This document shows, piece after piece, positions 42,247 to 49,782 of a stretch of DNA of 64,000 nt. A model generated the notes under the pieces. That model was not told the DNA's origin. It saw only the letters and a list, made by a program, of their open reading frames with translations, and did no database searches. The stretch is taken from assembly GCF_000797495.1 (NCBI RefSeq), contig NZ_JTGN01000008.1, positions 295,680 through 359,679 on the forward strand. The letters run 5' to 3'. The translations under genes were made by a program, and so were the position numbers. Every line of letters starts with the position of its first letter. The first letter of the stretch is position 1. The DNA comes from Robinsoniella peoriensis. Lineage in GTDB: Bacteria; Bacillota; Clostridia; Lachnospirales; Lachnospiraceae.

Positions 42247-43188
42247 ATGCGTGATCACCTAAATAGAAAGGCTGCAAAAGGAGAAGTGAGAGAAGAAGAG
42301 AAGAAAAAATCAGAAATTGAGGAGGAGCTTAAAAGGTGTAAGAATGGAGAAATCAAGAAATCAGGTGGTGATAGAAAATCGGGGAAGTCATGCACAACAG
42401 AACCGTTTAGGAGCCAGGAAGAGCTACAGTCAGCGAGAAGATACTTCAGAGAAAAAGCAGAGATAGCCGAAAGAGAAGGCAGAATAAAGGATATTATTAG
42501 ATGGTATCGGAATTATGCCCTATTTGTAACAGGGATTAATACTGCCCTTCGTATCTCTGACATATTAAATATCAAATGGGAAGATATTCTGGATAGCAGC
42601 AGCGAATTTTATGATAAATTTAGACCAAAGGAGAAAAAAACACACAAGTTCAATGTAAAGTTTATAGTTCCAGATATCCAAGAAGGTATATTCTTATATA
42701 AAGAAGCAATTGAAAAAAGTGGATTATGTGTTCACCGAGAAGAGTATATATTCAAATCATTTGGAAGAGCCACTATGACAGCTGCTAATGTTACAGATAT
42801 TTTAAAAAAAATGGCTCGGGAGTGTGGGTTTAAGTTTAATATTAATACGCATACAATGAGAAAAACGTTCGCATATTGGTATCTAATGATTTATAGAAAT
42901 GATGTATATGCAATAGATGAATTAGCGGCTATGCTTAATCATGACTCGATAAAAACGACTCTTAGGTATGCGGGCTTTACGGAAGATGGATTTCTGAAGA
43001 GGCAGTTGGGGGTAAGTGAATTCTATAAAAATTTAGATAAATCTATCATGGTTATTGATACGGATATTGTATCATGCTCTTTTTCTAAGATAAAAGAATT
43101 AACTGAATTGGCTTACAGACAAGGAGCGAGCCCTAGCGATGATGATATGGAATGTTTAATGGATCTACTCAAAGAAATAGTGTATTAG
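42247..43188 (+). CDS. Tyrosine recombinase (integrase family), catalytically complete
   Basis: 313 aa from ATG at 42247 with AAGGAGG at 8 bases. Catalytic set: Arg102 (NTALRISD), His202 and Arg205 (THTMRKTF), His232 (LNHDS), Tyr241 (RYAG). The N-terminal 55 residues are highly charged and disordered-looking; the core-binding part (60-95) is short. It may insert or excise the phage, or control a switch. It sits one gene before the operator-flanked promoter and the degenerate recombinase. Confidence 0.85.
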   Translation: MRDHLNRKAAKGEVREEEKKKSEIEEELKRCKNGEIKKSGGDRKSGKSCTTEPFRSQEELQSARRYFREKAEIAEREGRIKDIIRWYRNYALFVTGINTALRISDILNIKWEDILDSSSEFYDKFRPKEKKTHKFNVKFIVPDIQEGIFLYKEAIEKSGLCVHREEYIFKSFGRATMTAANVTDILKKMARECGFKFNINTHTMRKTFAYWYLMIYRNDVYAIDELAAMLNHDSIKTTLRYAGFTEDGFLKRQLGVSEFYKNLDKSIMVIDTDIVSCSFSKIKELTELAYRQGASPSDDDMECLMDLLKEIVY

Positions 43189-43218
43189 GATAGCTTTGGC
43201 AAATTACAAAAACTAAAC

Positions 43219-43237
43219 GAAAATAAATAATTTACCC
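43219..43237 (+). promoter_or_regulatory. Candidate repressor operator, copy 5
   Basis: GAAAATAAATAATTTACC abuts TTGACA at 43239, as copy 4 does at the rep promoter. Confidence 0.6.
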
Positions 43238-43238
43238 A

Positions 43239-43267
43239 TTGACATACTTTTACAAGTATGATATATT
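43239..43267 (+). promoter_or_regulatory. Promoter of MazF-like gene
   Basis: TTGACA and TATATT with exactly 17 bases between. CATACTT-TTAC-AAGTATG in the spacer is an extra inverted repeat. Operators 5 and 6 lie on both sides. Confidence 0.75.
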
Positions 43268-43280
43268 TATGGCAACGAAT

Positions 43281-43300
43281 AGAAAATAAATAATATAAAC
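43281..43300 (+). promoter_or_regulatory. Candidate repressor operator, copy 6
   Basis: AGAAAATAAATAATATAAAC, 14 bases after the -10 box of the preceding promoter. Confidence 0.6.
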
Positions 43301-43356
43301 GGAGAAAAACAACATATGGGTCATAATTATTGAATTAAAATTGGAGGATATTTTAA

Positions 43357-43428
43357 ATGAAAACTTCTTCAGTATTATATAAAATTAATTCAAAAGAGAG
43401 GGAAGGATATGAATTTGACACAAGCTGA
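43357..43428 (+). CDS. 23-residue leader peptide overlapping the toxin start
   Basis: ATG at 43357 with TGGAGGATA upstream; stops at 43428, 20 bases inside the MazF-like gene. Too short for a normal antitoxin; it could couple or limit toxin translation. Confidence 0.4.
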   Translation: MKTSSVLYKINSKEREGYEFDTS

Positions 43429-43813
43429 GTATAAAAAAACGATAAAGGAAGAGAAACCTAAGTGCTGGGATATCTATATGGCAAATGTACCAAAGCTTGA
43501 AGGGGATACAAGACACGTTCAATATGGCTATCGACCAGTCTTAATAATTTCTAATAATCGTGGCAATTCGACTGCTCCAACGGTTAATGTGTTCACCTTT
43601 ACATCCAAAGGTAATAAACGGAATTTACCAGTACATGTCGAGATAGATGGTTTTGGGCTGCCGGTTAAAAGCACATTGATATGTGAATGTCCAAGAACCA
43701 TCGGTCGTAATGATTTATGTGAAAAGATAGGTCATGTTGATGATTATATTACAAGACTAAAAATACAACATGCAGTAATGATTCAGTTTGGTGTGTTGTC
43801 AAGCTTACAATAA
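43409..43813 (+). CDS. PemK/MazF-family endoribonuclease-like protein
   Basis: 134 aa from ATG at 43409 with GGGAAGGAT upstream. MazF fold signs: GDIY-like opening (CWDIYMANVPKLEG), YGYRPVLIISNNRGN, a TVNVFTFTS strand and LPVKSTLICECPRTIGRNDL, where MazF proteins keep the catalytic Arg and Thr. Members cut mRNA. No neighbouring antitoxin of normal size is seen; the promoter is flanked by two candidate repressor operators, so the phage repressor may keep it silent. Confidence 0.8.
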   Translation: MNLTQAEYKKTIKEEKPKCWDIYMANVPKLEGDTRHVQYGYRPVLIISNNRGNSTAPTVNVFTFTSKGNKRNLPVHVEIDGFGLPVKSTLICECPRTIGRNDLCEKIGHVDDYITRLKIQHAVMIQFGVLSSLQ

Positions 43814-43878
43814 TTGACAGTCTGGGCAATAGATTATATAATAGTTTGTAATAAATGGTTGCGTGAGGAGCATATGAC

Positions 43879-44835
43879 ATGACTCAGTATAATTATAAAG
43901 AATTGTTAGAAGAATTTTGTAAAGAAAAAAAATACACTGTTACCAGAGCAAGGCAGTTATTGCGGTCAGAAATTTACGAGACAGATCTCTTCAGATGCTC
44001 TCATGAAGAAATTCGTAATTTGATTATTTATAAAATGAATGCTGGAAGTCTGAGCAGCATCAAAACATATGTCAGCAATTTAAAAGCTTTTTATGTATGG
44101 TGTAAAACAGAAAAGCAAATAGATGTTGCAGATCCGTTTGAAAGTATAATGCTTAAGCCCCGAGTGCTGGAAGATTACCGTATTAAAAATCAGAACATAA
44201 CAATTCTAAGAGATCATGATATAGATAATATTGCATCTAAAATAAGTCGGAACAGAATATATTATGAAATGTTAATGCGGAGTTTTTACGAAGGAATGAC
44301 TTTTGAAGAATTAATGAAACTCAAAGAGGATGATTTTAACTATCAAGAAGGATATTTTCAAACATATAAGAGGAAATTCGTATTTTCTAAAGAATTAGGT
44401 AGATTATACTTACAATATATGAATGAAATAATATATGTTGATCGAAATAATAATGATAAATTATTTACTCATTTATATAAGGGTTCTTATTTAAAAGAGT
44501 CAATACGGATACCGGATAAAATAGTAAATCTGGATATTGAAAAATTGTCCCTATATTATGCAAAAAAAATATCTGATATTTTTAAAGAAATATCTGCAAT
44601 GTGTGGTTTGAAAATTAATAGAAACATACTATTTAATAATGGGTTTATCAGTTTTGTTGAGAAAAAATGTGACTATGATTTTAAGGATGTTGAGTTATTA
44701 TTTTTGGATTCGACTAATGTTACACATAAATCAGACGTATTAGAAGAATTTGCTAATGAATTTGGATTTGAGATGAGTGGTGGTTTTATTCGAGAAAGAT
44801 TTTATTCTTATGTTAAACAAAGATACCAGTTATAG
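43879..44835 (+). CDS. Degenerate tyrosine recombinase, candidate MrpR-like repressor
   Basis: 318 aa from ATG at 43879 with GAGGAG at 8 bases. Residues 1-95 form an integrase core-binding domain (SSIKTYVSNLKAFYVWCK). The catalytic domain keeps its layout, but GLR has become GMT in SFYEGMTFEELMKLKEDD (about 136-152), and no His-x-x-Arg or Tyr nucleophile remains. SPbeta's master repressor MrpR (YopR) is likewise a recombinase-fold protein without recombinase activity. The gene lies beside three copies of the candidate operator. The role is inferred. Confidence 0.55.
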   Translation: MTQYNYKELLEEFCKEKKYTVTRARQLLRSEIYETDLFRCSHEEIRNLIIYKMNAGSLSSIKTYVSNLKAFYVWCKTEKQIDVADPFESIMLKPRVLEDYRIKNQNITILRDHDIDNIASKISRNRIYYEMLMRSFYEGMTFEELMKLKEDDFNYQEGYFQTYKRKFVFSKELGRLYLQYMNEIIYVDRNNNDKLFTHLYKGSYLKESIRIPDKIVNLDIEKLSLYYAKKISDIFKEISAMCGLKINRNILFNNGFISFVEKKCDYDFKDVELLFLDSTNVTHKSDVLEEFANEFGFEMSGGFIRERFYSYVKQRYQL

Positions 44836-44849
44836 ATCTTATAACTGGT
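44825..44849 (+). terminator. Hairpin at end of 44835 gene
   Basis: ACCAGTTATA and TATAACTGGT form a 10-bp perfect stem overlapping the stop codon. No clean T run follows, so termination would be weak. Confidence 0.45.
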
Positions 44850-44867
44850 TATAAAAATAAAGATGAA

Positions 44868-44888
44868 CAGAAAATAAATAATATAGAC
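44868..44888 (+). promoter_or_regulatory. Candidate repressor operator, copy 7
   Basis: CAGAAAATAAATAATATAG, 25 bases before the 44912 start. Best match to the shared core. Confidence 0.55.
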
Positions 44889-44911
44889 AAACAAAAGTTC
44901 TAGGAGGGTCT

Positions 44912-45217
44912 ATGCGCGAAGAATTATGGAGGTTTATTGTAGCAAATCAAGGAAGGGATTTCTTATATTCAATATCGCCACATGGGATTGGTTCAAGCAT
45001 ACAGAGGGAAAGACTTAAAGTTAAAAAATATACATGTTATGAAAATTGTAATTATTGGATATTGAAGCATAATACCTCTAAGGATAAAATATATATTCCA
45101 AAAAATATGATTGATATTCTGGCAGAAGATCTTTTTGAAAAAGATACATATATTAAGTTGAGCTATGATGGGTTCATAATAGAAATAATTATTTATAACA
45201 GCAATAGAATAGCATAA
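44912..45217 (+). CDS. Small protein, unknown
   Basis: 101 aa from ATG at 44912 with AGGAGGGTC upstream. Mixed fold with a beta-rich end. Regulated, if the operator is real, by the site directly in front. Confidence 0.55.
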   Translation: MREELWRFIVANQGRDFLYSISPHGIGSSIQRERLKVKKYTCYENCNYWILKHNTSKDKIYIPKNMIDILAEDLFEKDTYIKLSYDGFIIEIIIYNSNRIA

Positions 45218-45241
45218 CTTATAAGAAAGACTGGATGGTAC

Positions 45242-45397
45242 ATGAAGAAAAAAACAAGATGTAGATACTTAATTAAATTAATATGTGAAGAACAAATGAG
45301 ATTGGCAAAAAGAGGTTTATATGAGACTAAAGAGTATATTGATCTTGAAAAAATTAAAGTTACTATAAATAAATTAATGGATGATAAGGGCAAATAA
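45242..45397 (+). CDS. Small basic helical protein
   Basis: 51 aa from ATG at 45242; the ribosome site is weak (GGATGG). All helical and Lys-rich. The general size and helical hairpin recall Spo0E-like proteins, but the SxxxD signature is not present. Confidence 0.4.
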   Translation: MKKKTRCRYLIKLICEEQMRLAKRGLYETKEYIDLEKIKVTINKLMDDKGK

Positions 45398-45407
45398 GGA
45401 GGTAGAC

Positions 45408-45851
45408 GTGAATAAGGAATATAAAAGTATTGAACTCATATTAGAAAATTGCGATACAATCGTAATACCAGAAAGCCAGATAAAAATGCTTCGTTTAGAA
45501 AAATGCATAAAATCTTATGAGAGTAAGATTTGTGGTGACATTGTTGAATCTACTGAATGTAAAAAATTAGTATTACAAATATCAAAAGAAGGAAATAAAG
45601 AATACTATCCGTTTAAACAGAAAGAATTTAAAGAATACATATTTGATAGGATTAAAAGAGGCCTGGATATTACAGGCATAGAAATAGAGTACAAGGGTAA
45701 AGGAAAAAAGAAAAAAATATATGTTTTGTGGAAGGATGACTATAGCCAGGTAAATGCTTATCAAAGGTGTTACGATTTAAAGAATGAAGATTTGTTAATT
45801 ATAATAGGTAAAAATAAAAATGCACATATATATATACAAGAGATTAGTTAA
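45408..45851 (+). CDS. Small protein, unknown
   Basis: 147 aa from GTG at 45408 with AAGGAGG upstream; an earlier ATG would overlap the previous gene without a ribosome site. Alternating strands and helices, Lys-rich loop near residue 100. Unknown. Confidence 0.5.
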   Translation: MNKEYKSIELILENCDTIVIPESQIKMLRLEKCIKSYESKICGDIVESTECKKLVLQISKEGNKEYYPFKQKEFKEYIFDRIKRGLDITGIEIEYKGKGKKKKIYVLWKDDYSQVNAYQRCYDLKNEDLLIIIGKNKNAHIYIQEIS

Positions 45852-45890
45852 TAGAAAATTCTAATAGCCAGGGAGGAGGCGGTTTGAGAG

Positions 45891-46385
45891 TTGCAAAAAT
45901 ACTACATAACGAATGGAAAGGAATATATCAAAAAAAGTGGTAGGAAATACTATACATGCAAGAGCCCAGTAATGGCAGATACATATACCGTAAAGGTAGC
46001 AGAGAACATTCTAAAAAACAGGCTGTGTAAAACTTGGAAAGAAACATTTTATCTGGAAGGGGTGGATGATTTCGAAAGAATTAACCTGGATGATATTGAT
46101 ACCCAGGTAGATGCGTCTGAAGACGGAAAAAATGATTCAGAAAGCAAGATTGTCACAGAAATAGAACAGTTAGCAGCAACGCTTATGGATCTGTATATTC
46201 CATCAAAGATCCAGCTTTTAGCTTACAAGAAAGAGCTGGAAAAGTCGCAATCGTTTTATGATCGGGCACTGCCAGATATAGACTGTTGGATAATGGCTCA
46301 CAATCCACCTGCTCATATTAGAGCTAAAGTATATGGGATTCAACAAGATCTTGAACAAAAGCGGAAAGAAGTTAAAGAAAAATAA
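45891..46385 (+). CDS. Small phage protein, unknown
   Basis: 164 aa from TTG at 45891 with GGAGGAGG upstream (about 10 bases). N-terminal beta hairpin with ITNGKEYIKKSGRKYYTCKSPVMAD, acidic middle, helical C half. Similar small proteins occur in Clostridia phages, but I cannot name the family. Confidence 0.55.
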   Translation: MQKYYITNGKEYIKKSGRKYYTCKSPVMADTYTVKVAENILKNRLCKTWKETFYLEGVDDFERINLDDIDTQVDASEDGKNDSESKIVTEIEQLAATLMDLYIPSKIQLLAYKKELEKSQSFYDRALPDIDCWIMAHNPPAHIRAKVYGIQQDLEQKRKEVKEK

Positions 46386-46532
46386 GGTTATGTATTAGTT
46401 TTAATAGATGCATATGATAATAACCACTCTTTATTTAAACTACAAAGTCAGCTAGGGCAAAAGAAATACGTTCCGTATACCCCTAATACATATATTTATA
46501 AAATGTTGGATGAACTACTAGTGGTCAATTAG
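46386..46532 (+). CDS. Possible small gene without a normal start
   Basis: 48 open codons with protein-like composition (VLIDAYDNNHSLFKLQ...) follow the previous stop directly. No ATG/GTG/TTG with a ribosome site opens it. May be a remnant or a gene with an unusual start. Confidence 0.25.
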   Translation, partial: GYVLVLIDAYDNNHSLFKLQSQLGQKKYVPYTPNTYIYKMLDELLVVN

Positions 46533-46607
46533 AGAGTATTATAATATCATTTTTCAATGTATATAATTATTACAACAAAATAAGTTGCTATAAGAGAGGT
46601 GAAGCAT

Positions 46608-46694
46608 GTGATTGGATACATAGTAAGTTTTGTAATTGGAATGATTGCTGGAGTTTTTATAATGGCATTATGTGCTATTGCTAAAAGAAATTAA
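46608..46694 (+). CDS. DUF3789-like 28-residue membrane peptide
   Basis: GTG at 46608 with GAGAGGTG upstream. One membrane span with the Gly-Met-x-x-Gly-Val-Phe-x-Met spacing of DUF3789 phage micro-proteins, then a short basic tail. Confidence 0.6.
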   Translation: MIGYIVSFVIGMIAGVFIMALCAIAKRN

Positions 46695-46709
46695 ATGAGG
46701 AATAGGAAA

Positions 46710-46751
46710 ATGGCAAAGTTAATAACGATCATCAGAGGTCAGGTTTTATAG
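46710..46751 (+). CDS. Possible 13-residue peptide
   Basis: ATG at 46710 with GAGGAATAGG upstream, reading MAKLITIIRGQVL. Too short to judge; listed because the ribosome site is good. Confidence 0.2.
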   Translation: MAKLITIIRGQVL

Positions 46752-46849
46752 AAAAATAGATAGTGCCGGAGCGTTCATCAGTTGAATATAACATATCAGT
46801 CGACGACGTAACTATCAATAAGAAGATTAGCCAAAAAAAGGAGGATAGC

Positions 46850-47623
46850 ATGAATGAATTAATGATTTTTAAAAAAACAGAATTCGGACAAATACGAACA
46901 GTAACCATTAATGAAAAGGCATATTTTGTAGCAAGTGATGTTGCAAAGGCACTCGGATACAAGAATGATAGAGATGCAATTAACCGCCATTGTAGGTGGG
47001 TCGTGAAATGCGACATACCTCATCCACAGAGTGCAAATAAGACTTTGGAAGTCAATGTAATTCCACAGGGAGATATCGTTAGACTTGCTTCGAATAGTGA
47101 ACTTCCGGGAGCTGAAAAATTTGAAAGTTGGATATACGATGAAGTTATTCCAAAAGTTCTAAATTACGGAATGTACGCAGTAAATGAATTGCTTGACAAT
47201 CCAGATCTTGCAATTAAAGCATTTACGGCATTAAAAGAAGAACGGGAGAAAAATAAAGCGCTTCAAGCGGAGAACGAGCGCATGAAACCCAAAGAGGTAT
47301 TCGCGGATGCTGTATCTACCTCAAAGCAGTCTATACTTATAGGAGAGTTGGCGAAGCTACTTAAACAGAACGGATATACCACCGGAGAAAAGCGACTATT
47401 TCAGTGGCTTAGAGATAACAGCTATCTGATAAAGCGCAAAGGTACCGATTTTAATGCACCAACTCAGAAAAGCATGGAACTTGAGTTGTTTGAAGTAAAA
47501 GAAACAATTATAACCCATTCTGACGGGCATACGACAATTAATAAAACCACTAAGGTTACCGGGAAAGGACAACAATATTTTATTAATAAGTTTCTGGGAT
47601 ATTCCGAAAAGAAGGTAGGATAG
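46850..47623 (+). CDS. BRO-N / KilAC phage antirepressor
   Basis: 257 aa from ATG at 46850 with AAAGGAGGAT upstream. BRO-N domain (residues 1-105): FGQIRTVTINEKAYFVASDVAKALGYKNDRDAINRHC and SELPGAEKFESWIYDEVIPKV. Helical linker to about 140, then a KilAC/ANT domain (150-250) with IGELAKLLKQNGYTTGEKRLFQWLRDNSYL. Expected to antagonise repressor or act as a DNA-binding regulator. Confidence 0.85.
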   Translation: MNELMIFKKTEFGQIRTVTINEKAYFVASDVAKALGYKNDRDAINRHCRWVVKCDIPHPQSANKTLEVNVIPQGDIVRLASNSELPGAEKFESWIYDEVIPKVLNYGMYAVNELLDNPDLAIKAFTALKEEREKNKALQAENERMKPKEVFADAVSTSKQSILIGELAKLLKQNGYTTGEKRLFQWLRDNSYLIKRKGTDFNAPTQKSMELELFEVKETIITHSDGHTTINKTTKVTGKGQQYFINKFLGYSEKKVG

Positions 47624-47712
47624 AAAAAGAGCAAACAAGTTAAAAACTTAATTTCAAAGTAAAAAATTACTAATAGAAAACAAATATAAAGCAAAAGGAA
47701 GGATGATGTTTT

Positions 47713-48477
47713 ATTAACGAATTGAGAATATTTGAAAATAATGAATTTGGTAAGGTGAGAACTATAGTAATTGATGACGAGCCATTATTTGTGGCAAAGG
47801 ACATTGTAGAAAATCTTGGCTATAATTTAACTGGCAAACATGTGGCTTCCGAATATGTAAAGGCTCATTGTGATGACGATGATTATGTGTTTGTAGATAA
47901 AAACTCACCCAATGAGTTCGGGTCAGTTATAAATTACAAAGAATTAGGACAAAGAGGTGGGTATCTAATCAACGAATCTGGGCTATATGCTTTGGTATTT
48001 GGAAGTGAAATTCCATCTGCTAAGAGATTTAAACGTTGGATAACAAAAGAAGTTATTCCGCAAATTAGAAAGACAGGTGGATATATTCCTATCATAGAGG
48101 AAGACACTAATGAAACAATCATGGCAAAAGCATATTTAATTGCAACTGAAACACTTGCAAAACAAAAAGAACTTGTGAATAAATTACAACCATTAGCGGA
48201 CGTGGCAGAAACACGAATTGAGATAAAGGGATGTTTATCACTAACGGATGTAACAAAATCTCTCGGGTTCAAACGTGGGCAGATTACAAGATGGGGTAAA
48301 GTACAAGGGTATTTACATCTCACATTGACAGAAGTCAATAAAGTTGGTGAAAAGTATTTTAAAGTATATTCTTCAGACCAGATTCATAATCAGATTGGAA
48401 TTACAGAAGAAGGACTGCAAATAATCAGAGATAATAAAGAAAGTATAATGAAATTTACAGTAAAAAAAGCAAGTTGA
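47713..48477 (+). CDS. BRO-N domain antirepressor paralogue, ATT start
   Basis: 254 aa if begun at ATT 47713, giving (M)NELRIFENNEFGKVRT, which lines up residue for residue with MNELMIFKKTEFGQIRT of the neighbouring gene. A TTG at 47722 would remove those three residues. AAGGAAGG lies upstream. BRO-N (1-110) is followed by a helical C-terminal domain with SLTDVTKSLGFKRGQITRWGKVQGYLH, different from KilAC. DNA-binding regulator by inference. Confidence 0.75.
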   Translation: MNELRIFENNEFGKVRTIVIDDEPLFVAKDIVENLGYNLTGKHVASEYVKAHCDDDDYVFVDKNSPNEFGSVINYKELGQRGGYLINESGLYALVFGSEIPSAKRFKRWITKEVIPQIRKTGGYIPIIEEDTNETIMAKAYLIATETLAKQKELVNKLQPLADVAETRIEIKGCLSLTDVTKSLGFKRGQITRWGKVQGYLHLTLTEVNKVGEKYFKVYSSDQIHNQIGITEEGLQIIRDNKESIMKFTVKKAS

Positions 48478-48737
48478 TATTAAGCATTGAAATCTGTCAT
48501 TTATGGGATAGCGTACCTATACATCTGCGGACAGTCACTATAGATAACTGTTTTGCTATACCGCATTGGCAGTGTTGCAAAGAGCCGGCATATAGAATTA
48601 TTCAAATTAATTTTGATGGAACTGTGGATGCATTTGGGCGTGGGGGATGGAGCGGTTACTTTGGGCAGCAGCTATATCTCGGTAGTAGATATTTGAGAGA
48701 CCCAAGACCAAGTGAAGAGATTTACATATATATTTAA
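48474..48737 (+). CDS. Small protein, unknown
   Basis: 87 aa from TTG at 48474, overlapping the previous stop. Composition and codon use look coding (GRGGWSGYFGQQLYLGS), with two Cys pairs early. No strong ribosome site, so expression would depend on coupling. Confidence 0.4.
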   Translation: MILSIEICHLWDSVPIHLRTVTIDNCFAIPHWQCCKEPAYRIIQINFDGTVDAFGRGGWSGYFGQQLYLGSRYLRDPRPSEEIYIYI

Positions 48738-48766
48738 AGCAAGTAGCATGTTTAGGAGGTAGTTAA

Positions 48767-48991
48767 TTGAGAATTTGTAATAATATAAATCAAATTTCAT
48801 TGTGCGGAGGAGAGTGTTGGGATAGCGGCATTTGCCAGTCAAAAGGAAAATGCGAAGACTCCATTGTAGTCAATGAGACATTGGTTAAACAATTGCTTGC
48901 TGAAAGTGGAAGAAGAGAACGAATGATTAAAAATCTACAAAGTTGGAGCATAGTAGTACAATATTTAAATCTCGTTTCAGGGGGGCCATGA
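48767..48991 (+). CDS. Small Cys-rich protein
   Basis: 74 aa from TTG at 48767 with AGGAGG at 7 bases. Four Cys in the first 30 residues (LCGGECWDSGICQSKGKC) suggest metal binding. Helical end. Confidence 0.5.
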   Translation: MRICNNINQISLCGGECWDSGICQSKGKCEDSIVVNETLVKQLLAESGRRERMIKNLQSWSIVVQYLNLVSGGP

Positions 48992-49119
48992 TGATAAAAG
49001 CAAAGTGTTTGAAATGTAAATATTGGGTTAGATATTTTAATTCTAATAATTGTTTTTGTAAAAGAGGTTACTGTATAACAATATCAGCAAGGGGGCATAA
49101 AGAAAGACGTAGTTATTAG
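48988..49119 (+). CDS. Small zinc-finger-like protein
   Basis: 43 aa from ATG at 48988, overlapping the previous stop, with GGGGGG upstream. CLKCKYWV and CFCKRGYC give four or five Cys in zinc-binding spacing; the tail is basic. Confidence 0.5.
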   Translation: MMIKAKCLKCKYWVRYFNSNNCFCKRGYCITISARGHKERRSY

Positions 49120-49300
49120 AATAGAGGGCAAAGTAAGAAGTGATGGGAGTTTAAAATGGACAGAGAAAGGTAGAAAATGGATCATTGAAAACTATTTTAC
49201 CTGGGAAGAAAATATAAAATTAGAAATTAGAACATTGGAGAGGAGGATAAGGATATCACAAATGAGCAGCAACAAGCTATCGAAGAGAATCATAATTTAA
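49097..49300 (+). CDS. Small basic protein, start uncertain
   Basis: Open from about 49097 to TAA 49300 (up to 67 aa) with protein-like sequence DGSLKWTEKGRKWIIENYF and a basic helical end. No standard start is found; it overlaps both neighbours. Confidence 0.35.
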   Translation: MKKDVVIRIEGKVRSDGSLKWTEKGRKWIIENYFTWEENIKLEIRTLERRIRISQMSSNKLSKRIII

Positions 49301-49782
49301 TTTATTCATTTTTACAAAAATATAATTTATCAGTAGATGATTGGTATGGTTTAGCAGCTATTGGTTTATGTAAAGCGGTAACAACTTATAAAAACGGAGT
49401 CTCAAGTTTTTCTACATATGCTTACAAATGTATGTTTACAACTGTATGGAGCGAGAAGAGAAAAGAAAAGCAGTCAGGAACCATCCCAAACCATCAAATC
49501 CTATATTATCAGTCGGAATTGGACAACAATAGTGAAGGAGATACAAATTGCTTTTTGAATTACATTCCGTCAGAAATGAATGTGGAAGATGACGCATTAA
49601 CGGAAGTTATCTTTGAAGAGTATAGTAGTAAGTTGAATGGTAGAGAAAAAACTATTTTTAGAATGTTTAAAGAGGGTTACAAGCAAAGGGAGATTGGCAA
49701 AGAAGTAGGATGTTCTCAGGCACAAGTATCAAGGGTAAGAAAAAAACTACTTCAATATTTTGATAAGGAGCGAATACAATGA
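49255..49782 (+). CDS. Phage RNA polymerase sigma factor (sigma-70 family), ATC start
   Basis: 175 aa from ATC at 49255, 8 bases after AGGAGG. The frame is closed by TAG at the left and has no ATG, GTG or TTG until 49432, which would remove most of region 2. Residues 25-62 are region 2 (DDWYGLAAIGLCKAVTTYK, FSTYAYKCM). Residues 120-170 are region 4 with LNGREKTIFRMFKEGYKQREIGKEVGCSQAQVSRVRKKL as the -35 recognition HTH. It would redirect host RNA polymerase, probably to early or middle phage promoters. Confidence 0.8.
   Translation: MTNEQQQAIEENHNLIYSFLQKYNLSVDDWYGLAAIGLCKAVTTYKNGVSSFSTYAYKCMFTTVWSEKRKEKQSGTIPNHQILYYQSELDNNSEGDTNCFLNYIPSEMNVEDDALTEVIFEEYSSKLNGREKTIFRMFKEGYKQREIGKEVGCSQAQVSRVRKKLLQYFDKERIQ

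Noticed and set aside
42247..43188. Calling this recombinase the phage integrase with an attP next to it
   Set aside because: No attP core repeat could be recognised; three recombinase-fold genes exist, so the integrase role is not assigned to one of them.
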